Notes under the pieces: generated by a model | What the model saw: only the letters and a program-made list of their open reading frames with translations | What the model was told of the DNA's origin: nothing | Database searches by the model: none | Made by a program: the position numbers and the translations under genes | Part shown: one piece after another, positions 1 to 10,069 of the stretch | Layout: the number at the start of each line of letters is the position of its first letter | How positions within the stretch are numbered: the stretch's first letter is position 1 | Origin: an uncultured Eubacteriales bacterium | GTDB lineage: Bacteria; Bacillota; Clostridia; Oscillospirales; Acutalibacteraceae | Assembly (NCBI GenBank): GCA_948537335.1 | Contig: CAOUJG010000001.1 | Coordinates: forward strand, 61,660-125,659 | Direction: 5' to 3' | DNA length: 64,000 nt

Positions 1-2368
1 TCTTGGCGCCTTCGAGTGCAGCAGATATTTTGGGGTCGCGCTTAGCTAAGGATATAGCTTCATCTTTAGAAATCCCAGCCTCCACCTGCATTTTAGCCCG
101 AAGTTTGCCGTTTATCTGCACAACAACTTCAATAAGAGAATCCACACATTTAGATTCGTCGTAAGCCGGCCAGTCAGAGATGCTAGCAAATCCCTCACCC
201 AAACTCAGCTTTTGCCATATTTCTTCTGTTACATGCGGCGCAAATGGATTCAACAATTTCGTAAATATACGCAGCTCATCAACCGTTACCGAGCCGACGT
301 CGTAAATCTCGTTTATAAGTGACATTAAGCACGCAATAGCCGTGTTGAACTTCATCTCTTCAATGTCCGCACTAACCTTCTTAATCGCCTTATTTAGCGG
401 CACTTCCAGCGCTTTCCTAACTCCAGTTTCGCCCGACAAAATGTCCTGCAAATGAAAATATCGCTCCACAAAGCGGCTACAACCCTTTATCCCATTTGTG
501 CTCCACGGCGCGGCCTTCTCAAAATCGCCAATAAACATCTCATAAAGCCGCATCGTATCGGCGCCAAACTCATTTACAATTTCGTCCGGATTAACCACAT
601 TTCCCTTGGATTTGCTCATTTTCTCGTTGTTTTCGCCCATAATCAAGCCGTGGCTGGTCCGCTTGGCGTAAGGCTCCTTCGTCGGAACAACGCCAATGTC
701 GTACAAAAATTTATACCAAAACCGGCTGTACAAAAGGTGCAGCGTGGTGTGCTCCATCCCGCCGTTGTACCAGTCCACCGGCAACCAATAGTCCAAATTT
801 TCCTTGCCAGCAAGCGCTTCTTTGTTGTGCGGGTCGGTATATCGCAAAAAGTACCACGAAGAGCCCGCCCATTGCGGCATTGTGTCGGTTTCTCTTTTAG
901 CTTTGGCTCCACACTTGGGGCAAGTCGTATTCACAAAGCCTTCTATATTTGCAAGCGGCGACTCTCCGGTCGTTGTCGGCTCGTAGGATTCTACCTCTGG
1001 CAATTTTAGCGGCAGTTCGGACTCTGGCACCGGCACATAACCACATTTTTCGCAATGCACAATCGGAATCGGTTCACCCCAGTACCGTTGGCGTGAGAAC
1101 ACCCAGTCACGCAGCTTGTAATTTACCTTTGCCTCTCCTCTGCCCGTTTCTTTTAGCCAAGCGATCATCTTTTCCTTCGCGCTCCCCACCGTTAAGCCAT
1201 CGAGCATTCCGGAGTTCACCATAACGCCCGTTTCGCAGTCTGTAAAGGCTTCCTTGGCAATGTTTCCGCCTTTCACGACTTCGATTATCGGCAAAGAAAA
1301 CTTTTTAGCGAAGGCATAATCGCGCTCATCGTGAGCCGGCACTGCCATAATTGCGCCCGTTCCGTAAGACATCAGGACATAGTCCGAGACAAATATAGGA
1401 ATCTCCGCATTGTTAACCGGGTTTATTGCAAAAATCCCGTCAAGCCGTACACCAGTCTTGTCTTTAACCAGCTGAGTACGCTCAAATTCGGACTTTTTCG
1501 CCGTCTCTTGCTGATATTTTTTTATCTCAGCCAAGTTTTTGATATTCCCGCAAACCCTCTCAATAATGGGATGTTCCGGCGAAATCACCATATATGTAGC
1601 GCCATAAATCGTGTCCGGCCGGGTCGTGTAGGCAACAACCTCCTCGCCCAAGGTAGTGTCAAACCTAATAAGCGCGCCCTCCGAGCGGCCAATCCAATTT
1701 TTTTGCTGAGCCTTAACGCGTTCCGGATAATCCACCAAATCAAGGTCATCGATCAAACGCTCAGCGTATTCGGTAATCTTTAGCATCCACTGCGACTTGA
1801 CCTTCTGAACAACCTCACTACCGCAGCGCTCGCAGACTCCGCCAACAACCTCTTCGTTTGCCAAAACGCACTTGCAAGACGTGCAAAAGTTAACGCTCAT
1901 CTCCTTTTTGTACGCCAGGCCGCGCTTAAACAACTGCAAAAATATCCATTGCGTCCATTTGTAGTAGTCCGGGGCGGTCGTGTCGATCTCGCGGCTCCAG
2001 TCAAAAGAAAGACCCAGCGACTTTAGCTGGCGCTTGAAATTTTCGATGTTCTTCCTCGTTATTATCTTGGGGTGCACATGATTTTTTATTGCAAAATTCT
2101 CCGCCGGAAGCCCAAAAGCGTCCCAGCCAATAGGGAAAAGCACGTTATAACCCTGCATTCTGCGCTTTCTCGCAATAATGTCGATAGCCGTATAGCTCCT
2201 CGGGTGCCCAACGTGTAGCCCTTCTCCCGATGGATACGGAAATTCCACTAGTGCAAAAAATTTTTCTTTATTCTTTTCACTTTTACAATTATTATCTACG
2301 TGAAAAATCTTGGCTTCTTCCCATTTATTTTGCCACTTTTTCTCTATTTCTGCGTGACTATATTTCAC
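1..2368 (-). CDS. leuS: Leucyl-tRNA synthetase, C-terminus cut by window edge
   Basis: Class I aminoacyl-tRNA synthetase that charges tRNA-Leu in the cytoplasm. Translating the minus strand gives the HIGH-type motif HVGH near residue 52 (around 2203-2214) within [13 protein letters not shown], a CxxC zinc-type insert, and the KMSKS signature in EKMSKSKGN near 600-625. About 789 residues are visible against roughly 800-810 for the bacterial family, so only about 20 C-terminal residues are missing. The start is the GTG at 2368, giving the canonical [12 protein letters not shown] opening, with a clear AAGGAG upstream. It lies immediately downstream of rsfS, the usual clostridial arrangement. Identity is certain; only the 3' end is missing. 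Confidence 0.97.
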   Translation of the reverse strand, partial: MKYSHAEIEKKWQNKWEEAKIFHVDNNCKSEKNKEKFFALVEFPYPSGEGLHVGHPRSYTAIDIIARKRRMQGYNVLFPIGWDAFGLPAENFAIKNHVHPKIITRKNIENFKRQLKSLGLSFDWSREIDTTAPDYYKWTQWIFLQLFKRGLAYKKEMSVNFCTSCKCVLANEEVVGGVCERCGSEVVQKVKSQWMLKITEYAERLIDDLDLVDYPERVKAQQKNWIGRSEGALIRFDTTLGEEVVAYTTRPDTIYGATYMVISPEHPIIERVCGNIKNLAEIKKYQQETAKKSEFERTQLVKDKTGVRLDGIFAINPVNNAEIPIFVSDYVLMSYGTGAIMAVPAHDERDYAFAKKFSLPIIEVVKGGNIAKEAFTDCETGVMVNSGMLDGLTVGSAKEKMIAWLKETGRGEAKVNYKLRDWVFSRQRYWGEPIPIVHCEKCGYVPVPESELPLKLPEVESYEPTTTGESPLANIEGFVNTTCPKCGAKAKRETDTMPQWAGSSWYFLRYTDPHNKEALAGKENLDYWLPVDWYNGGMEHTTLHLLYSRFWYKFLYDIGVVPTKEPYAKRTSHGLIMGENNEKMSKSKGNVVNPDEIVNEFGADTMRLYEMFIGDFEKAAPWSTNGIKGCSRFVERYFHLQDILSGETGVRKALEVPLNKAIKKVSADIEEMKFNTAIACLMSLINEIYDVGSVTVDELRIFTKLLNPFAPHVTEEIWQKLSLGEGFASISDWPAYDESKCVDSLIEVVVQINGKLRAKMQVEAGISKDEAISLAKRDPKISAALEGAK

Positions 2369-2393
2369 TTGAACCTCAACTCCTTAACAAAAA

Positions 2394-2726
2394 TTATTCA
2401 TTAGCCAAATTTTCAACTTCACCATAAAGATTATAGTACCTGCGCGATTCTGCCGAAAACACATGCACAACAACGTCGCCATAATCAAGCAAAATCCAGC
2501 TGTTATAGCGAGAACCCTCAATATGATGCGGCAAAATATCAACTTCCTTAAGCTTAACCTCAACCTCATCGGCAAGCGCCTTAACATGCGTCGTACTCGT
2601 TCCAGTCGCAATCACAATATAATCCGCCAAAACGTTGCTGTCATCGGCCTTAATGATCTTTATATTCATCCCTTTTTTATTTTCAAGAAAATCTTTGCAC
2701 AGCTGCGCCTTCTCTATCGATTTCAT
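2394..2726 (-). CDS. rsfS: Ribosomal silencing factor RsfS
   Basis: RsfS (Iojap/YbeB) binds ribosomal protein L14 on the 50S subunit and blocks subunit joining when nutrients are short. The 110-residue product has the family length and core, including ADYIVIATGTSTTHVKALADE and a YNSWILLDYGDVVVHVF segment. The gene sits between yqeK and leuS as in most Firmicutes, 25 bp upstream of leuS and 24 bp downstream of yqeK, so the three are probably co-transcribed. Confidence 0.95.
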   Translation of the reverse strand: MKSIEKAQLCKDFLENKKGMNIKIIKADDSNVLADYIVIATGTSTTHVKALADEVEVKLKEVDILPHHIEGSRYNSWILLDYGDVVVHVFSAESRRYYNLYGEVENLANE

Positions 2727-2750
2727 CGCCCTTGCACGCCCTTTTTTGTT

Positions 2751-3314
2751 TTAATTAAAAGCCTTAACGTTGTCGTTGTAGGCGCACAATGTGTCCGGCG
2801 CAACCACGGCCTTCCGCTCTATTAGCCACTCCATCGAGAAAATAGCCGTCAGGCACACCGCCTTGTCTAGGTCCTCCTGCACGACTCGTCTAACCTTCTT
2901 TGCTTCGAGTGAAGTCCTGTCAACTGTCGTCATGTCCGCCACAAACACTATCTTTTCAAGCAACGACATCCCAGCTCTGCCCGTGGTATGGTACCTTATA
3001 GCATTTAATATGTCCTCATCCACGATGTTTAGCTTTGTTTTCAAAAAAGCCATCCCAGAAACCGCATGCCAAAGCTTTTTGTTTTCAAGCTCTAAATCAG
3101 AAAGCCGCATCCCAGCGTCAGAAATAAGCTGCAGTTGTTCCTGTTCGTCAGTCTGCTTGGTTACATCATGCAAAAGCCCCGCAATTTCAGCCTTTTTAAC
3201 GTCAGCCCCATATTTTTTTGCAAGGCAAGATGCCTGCTTTGCCACATTCAAGCTGTGCTCATACCGCTTTTCGTTCAGCCTCGCCCGCAAAACCTCGTAA
3301 TACTCCTCCAACAT
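2751..3314 (-). CDS. yqeK: HD-domain hydrolase, YqeK family
   Basis: HD-superfamily phosphohydrolase. Characterised YqeK proteins are symmetric diadenosine tetraphosphate (Ap4A) hydrolases. Seen here: an early H in RYEHSLNVAK, the metal-binding LLHDVTK motif, and the later IRYHTTGRAGMSLLEKIVFVADM block, in the family's order and length (187 aa). The ATG at 3314 is preferred over a slightly longer frame because GGAG lies 8 nt upstream. In Firmicutes yqeK usually follows nadD directly; here the preceding gene is yhbY and no nadD is present. A plausible promoter lies at 3353-3382. Confidence 0.92.
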   Translation of the reverse strand: MLEEYYEVLRARLNEKRYEHSLNVAKQASCLAKKYGADVKKAEIAGLLHDVTKQTDEQEQLQLISDAGMRLSDLELENKKLWHAVSGMAFLKTKLNIVDEDILNAIRYHTTGRAGMSLLEKIVFVADMTTVDRTSLEAKKVRRVVQEDLDKAVCLTAIFSMEWLIERKAVVAPDTLCAYNDNVKAFN

Positions 3315-3352
3315 AAGCCACACTCCGCAATCCGCATTTAATCAACACCACT

Positions 3353-3382
3353 ATTTTACCACGATATCAGGCCTCGACACAA
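3353..3382 (-). promoter_or_regulatory. Probable sigma-A promoter of yqeK-rsfS-leuS
   Basis: Read on the minus strand, TTGTGT (3382-3377) and TAAAAT (3358-3353) are separated by 18 bp, about 40 bp upstream of the yqeK start. The -35 box is weak, so this is tentative. It lies where nadD would normally be found. Confidence 0.4.
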
Positions 3383-3433
3383 TAAAAAAATTCAAAACCT
3401 CTGCTAAATCTAAATTTAATCGCACAATCAGCC

Positions 3434-3724
3434 CTATGGCAAATTTATTTTCGGCTTTTTCTCATTTTTTCTGTACAAAACGAATTTCGTGCCGATAACC
3501 TGCACTATTTCTGACGTCGTAGCCTCTGCCAAAATCGTCGCAACCTCTCGTGCCCTTTTTTTTGCGGATTCCAAAACTTTACCCTTAAAAATTTCGCGCG
3601 CAGTCAAGGCCTCGTCCGCCTGCTTTATAACGTCTGCGCCGACGCCGCCCTTGCCCACTATCAGGATGGTCTCCAACCCGTTGGCAATCGCCCGTAAATA
3701 CGCCCTTTGTTTGCTTGTGATCAT
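3434..3724 (-). CDS. yhbY: YhbY-family RNA-binding protein (CRM domain)
   Basis: Small ribosome-assembly-associated RNA-binding protein of the YhbY/CRM family. The 96-residue product shows the family opening (MITSKQRAYLRAIANGL), the GxxG-type loop in VGKGGVGADVIKQAD, and the conserved end around VQVIGTKFVLYRKN. AAGGAG lies 8 nt upstream of the ATG. It follows ftsY by 39 bp, so it probably ends the long trmH-to-yhbY run. Its usual upstream partner obgE is not adjacent. Confidence 0.93.
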   Translation of the reverse strand: MITSKQRAYLRAIANGLETILIVGKGGVGADVIKQADEALTAREIFKGKVLESAKKRAREVATILAEATTSEIVQVIGTKFVLYRKNEKKPKINLP

Positions 3725-3763
3725 AAAAACTTCTCCTTTTCATGCTATTTTCAAATAGTTTTT

Positions 3764-4684
3764 CTATACGTTTTCCCGTTCAAACAGCGCTTTAGCAAAA
3801 TTTGCGGCATCAAACGGCTGTAGATCGTCTATTTGCTCTCCTACGCCCACAAACTTCACCGGAATACCAAGCTCTTCCTTCACTGCCAAAACAACCCCGC
3901 CTCTGGCCGTCCCGTCTAGCTTTGTCAAAACTATGCCTGTAATATTCGCCGCATTCTTGAACTCTCTCGCCTGATTAATCGCGTTCTGTCCGGTAGCAGC
4001 GTCCAAAACCAGCAAAATTTCTGTCGCAGCGCCCGGCAATTCGCGGGCTATCACCTTGCTTATTTTCGAAAGCTCGTCCATAAGGTACTTTTTGTTGTGC
4101 AATCTTCCCGCCGTGTCACAGATTATCACATCACAGCCCCTCGCCTTTGCCGCAGATATCGTATCAAAAACGACTGCAGCCGGATCAGCCCCCTCATTCT
4201 GCTTGACGATATCCACTTCAGCTCGTTTAGCCCAAATTTCTAGCTGATCGATCGCAGCTGCTCTAAAAGTGTCCGCCGCGCCCAAAATGATCTTCTTGCC
4301 GGCCTTTTTCAGCTGAGCCGCCAATTTGCCAATCGTGGTGGTCTTGCCCACGCCGTTTACACCAATGACCAGTATAATCGCCGGCTTCGTGGATAAATCA
4401 AGTCCCACATCTTCGCAGGACAAAATATCCGCAACAATTTTCTCCAAAAGCTCATAAACTAGCGCCGGGTCGCTCACTCCCTCTTTTTTTACCCTCTCTC
4501 GAAGTTCAGAACAAATTTTCTGAGCAGTCGCCACCCCAGCGTCACTCATAATCAGCAGCTCCTCGAGTTCCTCAAAGAGCGCCTCATCAATCTTTGTAAA
4601 CGACTTCAGCATCGAGTCTATCTGCCCCACGATGCTGTCCTTCGTCTTTTTTAGCCCCTGCTTAAACTTGCTAAAAATGCCCAA
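3764..4684 (-). CDS. ftsY: Signal recognition particle receptor FtsY
   Basis: SRP-family GTPase that docks the SRP-ribosome complex at the membrane for co-translational insertion. The N domain (about residues 1-85) is followed by the G domain with GVNGVGKTTT near residue 107, DTFRAAA, DTAGR near 188 and TKLDGTARGG near 252. At 306 aa it lacks the long acidic N-terminal extension of some proteobacterial homologues, as is usual in Firmicutes. The start is TTG at 4684 with GGGAG 9 nt upstream. It lies 13 bp downstream of smc. Confidence 0.96.
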   Translation of the reverse strand: MGIFSKFKQGLKKTKDSIVGQIDSMLKSFTKIDEALFEELEELLIMSDAGVATAQKICSELRERVKKEGVSDPALVYELLEKIVADILSCEDVGLDLSTKPAIILVIGVNGVGKTTTIGKLAAQLKKAGKKIILGAADTFRAAAIDQLEIWAKRAEVDIVKQNEGADPAAVVFDTISAAKARGCDVIICDTAGRLHNKKYLMDELSKISKVIARELPGAATEILLVLDAATGQNAINQAREFKNAANITGIVLTKLDGTARGGVVLAVKEELGIPVKFVGVGEQIDDLQPFDAANFAKALFERENV

Positions 4685-4697
4685 TCAAATCATCTCC

Positions 4698-7600
4698 CTA
4701 ACTCACAAAAGTCTTCTCTACCTCGGAGGCTCTAAGCTCCAACAACTTAGAAATCCCCTCATTCTGCATGGTGACGCCATAAAGAGCATCTGCCTCCTCC
4801 ATGGTCCCGCGTCGGTGGCTGATCACAATGAACTGTGTGTTCGCGTTCATTTTTCTCAAGTATGCCACAAACCGCTCCACATTCACATCATCCAAGGCTG
4901 CCTCAATTTCGTCCAGCACACAAAATGGCGCCGGGCTGACCTTCATAATGGCAAAATAAAGCGCAATAGCCACCAGCGCCCGCTCTCCGCCAGACAAAGC
5001 CTCCAAGTGAGTAACGATCTTTCCCGGTGGTTGCACAAAAATTTCTATCCCCGAGCTCAAAATGTCCGAGCTGTCCAATAGTTCAAGCGTTGCCTTGCCT
5101 CCGCCAAACAAATCTTTGAAAACCGAGTCAAAATTTTTGTTTATCTGCGTAAATTTTTCAGAAAATAATGCTCGCATCTGCTCCGTCAGGTCGGAGATTA
5201 ACCGATAAAGTTGTTTCTTCGATCGCTCCACGTCGCCTATTTGGTCCCTCATAAATTCATATCGCTCCGCCACTTCTTTGTATTCATCGAGCGCCGCAAC
5301 GTTTACCATTCCCAACGTCTTTATTTTAAGCCGCAACTCGTTAAGATCCTTCGCAACTTTGGGCGTATCTTCAAGCATTTCAAAATCCGCAGCCGCCTCC
5401 CGCCTGGTTAGCTCGTATTCGTCCCAAAGTTTCGCAATAATCGCATCGTATTCCCTTTGCGCCGTGATTTTTTTATCCTCTAACCTCGCAACTTCGAGCG
5501 CAACCGCCTCTTTTTCATTCAAAGTAGACCGCTCCGAACTTCTAAGTTCAGTTATATTCTTTTCGAGCTCAATTTTCTCTGCATTAAATCCCGAAACATC
5601 GCAACTTAGATGGCTTGATAGCACTTTTAAATTTTCAATTTCAGCTTTCGTATTGCTAATTTTCGCCTCAGTCGCGGCGTTTTTAGAATTTAAAGCATCA
5701 ATTTCCGCCAATAATTTCTCGCGTTGACCCTCGGCTAACTTGCAATTTTTCAAGGCAAAATCCACTTCCGCGCCTATCGCTTCTATATCCTTCTCTAATG
5801 ACATCGCCTCTATCCGCAAATCGCTAAATTTTGAATTAACCGCATCGCGTCGTTCGATTATTTCAGCCTTATTTTTTCCCACGCTTTGCAAAGCCCTTTC
5901 CGACACGCTAATTTGGGCATCGAGCCTTTCTACTTCCTCCTCAGCGTTTTTAGCAGCCTGCACCAAATCGTCAATCCTCTGGCTAACCTCTAATATTTCC
6001 TTAGAAAAATTTTTATGCATCTCCTCAGCCGAGCGCAATTCTAGCAATTTTTGCTGATACTCTCGCTCACCAGAATCCACCTTCTGCTTGGCTTCTGCCT
6101 CAGTCAACTTCAAAATTTCAAGGCCTTTATTAAGCTCAGCCAACTTTTTTTGTGCTTTAAAGAAGTCGTCCTTCGCATTTTTCGCCGTCGCGCTCATTTC
6201 GGCGTGCTCTTTTTGCAACGCTTTTATCTGCTCATTGCGGTTTAAAAGCCCCACATTTTTGGCCAAAGCCCCGCCCGTCAAGGATCCTCCCGCATTTATG
6301 ACTTGTCCGTCCAGCGTGACCACTTTAAATTTGTAGCCAAATTTCTTCGCGATTTTAGTAGCGTTATCAAGCGTATCTGCAACAGCGATTCTCCCCAGCA
6401 AAAACTTAAGTATTCCCTTATAAACGCTGTCACAATCGCATAATCGACTAGCAACGCCGATATATCCCACGCAATCAGAAAGATCTTTTTCCGGCATTTC
6501 CGCCCCGTTTATGCTTGATATTGGCAAAAACGTCGCCCGGCCAACCTTCTTGCTCTTCAATAATTGTATCGCTTTTTTCGCAGAATCCTCAGTGTCCACA
6601 ACAATGTTTTGCATCGCTGCGCCCAGAGCCATCTCGATCGCAACCGAAAATTCGCTAGGCACCTTGATAAGCCTCGAAACTGGCCCATGAATCCCACTCA
6701 CCGTGCTTTTTTTCGCTTCCTGCGTTAAAAATTTTACGCTGTGAGAGAAGCCATCAAGGTTTCGCTCGAGTTCCTCCAAAAAACGAATCTTTCGCAACTG
6801 CGCCTCCGCATCTAAGGTCAACTTGTCTGCAACTTGCTTTAACTTTTCGCATTCACCCGCTGTAGCCCTCATGTTTTCTTCGAATTTTTGAGACTTCGAG
6901 CAAACCTTGTCCAACTTGAGTCTAGCCTCAGCCAAAGTCCCTTCTTTTATGCGTAAATCCTCATTTAACTCACGGATTTTTTCCTCATGCAAATTTAAAT
7001 TCTGCTCAACTTCAGCCTTTTTTTGCGTCAAGTCGCCTATACTGGACTTTGCCGTCATCATCTCAACTTGGGCCATCGTCAGCATTTTATTAAGCTCCGC
7101 TAGCTCTTCGCTTGCACCCTTGCTCCTGCCCTCCGACGCCTCTATCTCCTCCGTTAGCTCCCTCAAAGCCTCCTCATTTCTTTTTAATTCCAACTTTTTT
7201 TCCGCTAATTCTTTTTTTAATGCTTCTATTTTTTCGTTTTTTTCTTTTATCGAAATTTCAAATTCCGGCAAACTCTGTTCTAATCCCGAAATTTCTTTCA
7301 ATATCCGCTGAACATTCTCATTATTATGTAAAATGTCATTTTCCAAAACAGAAATTTGCCCGCTCTTTTTGATCGCATTTTCTTCGCAATCCGAAATTTT
7401 GCGATTAGTTTCGTCAACTTTAATTGTCCGGCTCAAAATCTCCTTAGAAAGCGCTTCAATCCTAAGGTTAAACTCCTCCAAACTTTTTTCTATTTCGTCA
7501 TATTGAAGCCTAGCTATACCAATTTTGTCGTCGTAATCCTTCAAAATATCCCCAGATTTGCTCAAGGTAAATAGCCACAAACCGACCTCAATCTGCTTTT

Positions 7601-8264
7601 TTTTGTTAGCTAGCTCAAGGTACGCCCTGGCCTTCTCAGCCTGCTCCTGCAGCGGGCCCAAGCGCTCTTTTAGCTCATTAAAAATGTCATTCAAGCGCAG
7701 CAAGTTCTCCTCTGTCTGCTCGAGCTTCCGCTGTGCCTGCTCTTTTCTATACCTATACTTCGAGATTCCCGCAGCTTCCTCAAAAATCTCGCGCCGGTCC
7801 TCACTCCTAGCCGCAACAATGCTATCAATCTTCCCCTGGCTTATCATCGAATAGCCGTCCTTGCCAAGGCCGGTATCCATAAAAAGTTCGTTGACGTCCT
7901 TAAGCCGGACTTCCTTCTTGTTTATCAAATATTCGCTCTCGCCAGAACGATAGAGCCTGCGCGTGATGGCAACTTCGTCCGCCGCAACGGGCAGTCTCTT
8001 ATCAGCATTTTCAATAATAAGCGTAACGCTCGCAAACCCCTTTGCCTTGCGTTCGGTTGTCCCATTAAATATGACGTCTTCCATTTTGGAGCACCGTATC
8101 GTCTTTGCAGACTGCTCCCCCAACACCCAACGGATTGCGTCGCTGATATTGCTTTTTCCGCTGCCGTTTGGCCCCACCACGGTGGTTATTCCCGCATCAA
8201 AGTTTAGCACCGTTTTTTCCGGAAAGGTCTTAAACCCCTGCAATTCTAAAGACTTTAATAACAC
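4698..8264 (-). CDS. smc: Chromosome segregation SMC ATPase
   Basis: Condensin ATPase that organises and helps segregate the chromosome with ScpA and ScpB. The 1188-residue protein has family length. It carries an N-terminal Walker A (GPNGSGKSN, near 32-40), two long charged coiled-coil arms, a hinge at about 515-670 with the glycine-rich INAGGSLTGGA, the ABC signature LSGGERAL near 1090, and Walker B PFCVLDEIEAALDD near 1113. The start appears to be GTG at 8264 behind GGTGAGG. The rnc-smc-ftsY order is the common Gram-positive one. Confidence 0.98.
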   Translation of the reverse strand: MLLKSLELQGFKTFPEKTVLNFDAGITTVVGPNGSGKSNISDAIRWVLGEQSAKTIRCSKMEDVIFNGTTERKAKGFASVTLIIENADKRLPVAADEVAITRRLYRSGESEYLINKKEVRLKDVNELFMDTGLGKDGYSMISQGKIDSIVAARSEDRREIFEEAAGISKYRYRKEQAQRKLEQTEENLLRLNDIFNELKERLGPLQEQAEKARAYLELANKKKQIEVGLWLFTLSKSGDILKDYDDKIGIARLQYDEIEKSLEEFNLRIEALSKEILSRTIKVDETNRKISDCEENAIKKSGQISVLENDILHNNENVQRILKEISGLEQSLPEFEISIKEKNEKIEALKKELAEKKLELKRNEEALRELTEEIEASEGRSKGASEELAELNKMLTMAQVEMMTAKSSIGDLTQKKAEVEQNLNLHEEKIRELNEDLRIKEGTLAEARLKLDKVCSKSQKFEENMRATAGECEKLKQVADKLTLDAEAQLRKIRFLEELERNLDGFSHSVKFLTQEAKKSTVSGIHGPVSRLIKVPSEFSVAIEMALGAAMQNIVVDTEDSAKKAIQLLKSKKVGRATFLPISSINGAEMPEKDLSDCVGYIGVASRLCDCDSVYKGILKFLLGRIAVADTLDNATKIAKKFGYKFKVVTLDGQVINAGGSLTGGALAKNVGLLNRNEQIKALQKEHAEMSATAKNAKDDFFKAQKKLAELNKGLEILKLTEAEAKQKVDSGEREYQQKLLELRSAEEMHKNFSKEILEVSQRIDDLVQAAKNAEEEVERLDAQISVSERALQSVGKNKAEIIERRDAVNSKFSDLRIEAMSLEKDIEAIGAEVDFALKNCKLAEGQREKLLAEIDALNSKNAATEAKISNTKAEIENLKVLSSHLSCDVSGFNAEKIELEKNITELRSSERSTLNEKEAVALEVARLEDKKITAQREYDAIIAKLWDEYELTRREAAADFEMLEDTPKVAKDLNELRLKIKTLGMVNVAALDEYKEVAERYEFMRDQIGDVERSKKQLYRLISDLTEQMRALFSEKFTQINKNFDSVFKDLFGGGKATLELLDSSDILSSGIEIFVQPPGKIVTHLEALSGGERALVAIALYFAIMKVSPAPFCVLDEIEAALDDVNVERFVAYLRKMNANTQFIVISHRRGTMEEADALYGVTMQNEGISKLLELRASEVEKTFVS

Positions 8265-8320
8265 AACCTCACCTGCATCTTAGATTAATTCGATTAAACC
8301 TCAAAAGTTCCAAAGTGCAA

Positions 8321-9016
8321 TCAGTAACCCATCAGTTTTAGCGCCTCTTTTGCGGCCTGCTGCTCAGCTTCTTTCTTGCTTTTGCCCTTGCCCTTGCCAA
8401 TAACGTTATTATTCAGACACACCTGCACCCAAAATCTCTTGTCGTGGTCGGGCCCGGTCTGATCTATCAACGCATACTCTAGCGTTTCTTCGCGGTTTTG
8501 CTGGACAATCTCCTGCAACTGAGTCTTATAATCCTTGAACAAGCTGGCTTTTGGGTCTTTTATGTCCGGGATTATAAAACTCAAAATGAACTCCCGGGCG
8601 CAGTCAATTCCGCCGTCCAGATAAATCGCCGCAATGATAGCCTCAAAGGCATCTGCCAAAATGGATGGCCGCTTAGCACCGTCACTGTTGGCTTCTCCGT
8701 GACTCAGCTTTAAAAAATCCCCAACATTTAGGCTTTTAGAAAACTTGCACAAGCTTTTCTCGCAAACCAAAGAGGCTCTAAGCTTAGTCAATTCGCCTTC
8801 CGGAAAGTCCGGACAGTGCGCAAAAATATAGTCCGAAACAATAATTCCCAAAACAGCGTCACCCAAGAACTCAAGCCGTTCGTTGCATTTAATCTTCGAC
8901 TTGGATTCATTAGCATAAGAAGAATGCGTCAAAGCGGTGCTCAAGTAGTTAAGATTCTTGAACTTATACCCCAGGCTCTTCTCCAGCACTTTTATGTTTG
9001 TATCCGATCCCTTCAT
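8321..9016 (-). CDS. rnc: Ribonuclease III
   Basis: Double-strand-specific endoribonuclease for rRNA maturation and mRNA turnover. The 231-residue protein has the signature NERLEFLGDAVLG near residue 44 with its catalytic acids, a second acidic motif at LADAFEAIIAAIYLD, and a C-terminal dsRNA-binding domain (about 155-230) ending in KKEAEQQAAKEALKLM. GGTGAGGG lies 4 nt before the ATG. It follows plsX by 15 bp; an acpP gene, often found between plsX and rnc, is absent here. Confidence 0.97.
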   Translation of the reverse strand: MKGSDTNIKVLEKSLGYKFKNLNYLSTALTHSSYANESKSKIKCNERLEFLGDAVLGIIVSDYIFAHCPDFPEGELTKLRASLVCEKSLCKFSKSLNVGDFLKLSHGEANSDGAKRPSILADAFEAIIAAIYLDGGIDCAREFILSFIIPDIKDPKASLFKDYKTQLQEIVQQNREETLEYALIDQTGPDHDKRFWVQVCLNNNVIGKGKGKSKKEAEQQAAKEALKLMGY

Positions 9017-9031
9017 TTTTCCCTCACCAAA

Positions 9032-10069
9032 TCAATTTTCTTCCGAATTATTATCGCCAGCAATCTCCGGCTCCTCAAAGTTTATAGCACTTTTAATTTC
9101 ATTTACAACGTCGCCGTTAACATACTCCATAGTCAAGCGGATCGCGTTCTTAAACGTCCGTGCATTTGAGCTTCCGTGCGCCTTAAACACCGGTTTAGAG
9201 ATCCCCATTATAGGGGCGCCACCAAATTCGTTATAGTCAATTTGCTTTTTCAAAGCTCGCATCTCTGGCAGCACCAAAGCTCCAGCGACTTTTGTCTTTA
9301 AGTTTGTGTTAAAGACTTCTTTTATCTTGCCCATCAAAGTCAGCGCCACGCCTTCAAAAAGCTTTAGCATAACGTTTCCGGTAAAGCCGTCCGTCACCAC
9401 AACGTCCGCAGCGTCAATCGGAACCTCTCTTGCCTCCACGTTGCCCACAAAATTCAAATTGCTCTCCCTAAGTTTATGGTAAGCCTCATGCTGAAACTCG
9501 CCGCCCTTGTGCTCCTCAACCCCCACATTCACAAGGCCAACCCTCGGGTTCTTAACTCCCATAACCTTGTTCATGTAGATAGACCCCATCACGCCGAACT
9601 GTTTTAACATCTCTGGCCGACATTCAACGTTGGCTCCGCAGTCAATCAGCATAAAGCAGCCTTCTTTTTTAGGAATCACCGGAGCAAATGCGCATCGCTT
9701 GATCCCTTTTATCCGCTTAACAATAAAAGTCGCTCCCATAACGAGTGCACCGCTGTTTCCGGCCGATATAAAAGCGTCGCCCTCGCCCTGAGCCAAAAGT
9801 CGCAACCCCTGCGCCATGGTAGACTCGCTCTTAGACTTGATAATCTCCGAAGGGTCGTCCTCGTTGGTGATAACATCCTCAACATCATTAATTTCCATGT
9901 GGTACAAAATTATACCATTCTCGTTGGCAATTTTCTCGATTTTCGATTTAGAGCCAACCAGCAAAATATTGACTCCGTACTCAGCCACGGCCTCCGCGCA
10001 GCCCTTGAGGATCTCCAAAGGCGCGTTGTCTCCACCAAAAGCGTCAACTATTATTTTCATAACTATCAC
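9032..10069 (-). CDS. plsX: Phosphate acyltransferase PlsX
   Basis: Converts acyl-ACP and phosphate to acyl-phosphate, the donor for PlsY in phosphatidic acid synthesis, at the inner face of the membrane. The 345-residue product opens with IIVDAFGGDNAPLEIL and contains AQGEGDAFISAGNSGALV and VVVTDGFTGNV, all family hallmarks. GTG at 10069, 4 nt after GGGAGAG, is the likely start; an ATG three codons later is the alternative. The 5' end overlaps trmFO by up to 26 bp, suggesting translational coupling. Confidence 0.96.
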   Translation of the reverse strand: MIVMKIIVDAFGGDNAPLEILKGCAEAVAEYGVNILLVGSKSKIEKIANENGIILYHMEINDVEDVITNEDDPSEIIKSKSESTMAQGLRLLAQGEGDAFISAGNSGALVMGATFIVKRIKGIKRCAFAPVIPKKEGCFMLIDCGANVECRPEMLKQFGVMGSIYMNKVMGVKNPRVGLVNVGVEEHKGGEFQHEAYHKLRESNLNFVGNVEAREVPIDAADVVVTDGFTGNVMLKLFEGVALTLMGKIKEVFNTNLKTKVAGALVLPEMRALKKQIDYNEFGGAPIMGISKPVFKAHGSSNARTFKNAIRLTMEYVNGDVVNEIKSAINFEEPEIAGDNNSEEN

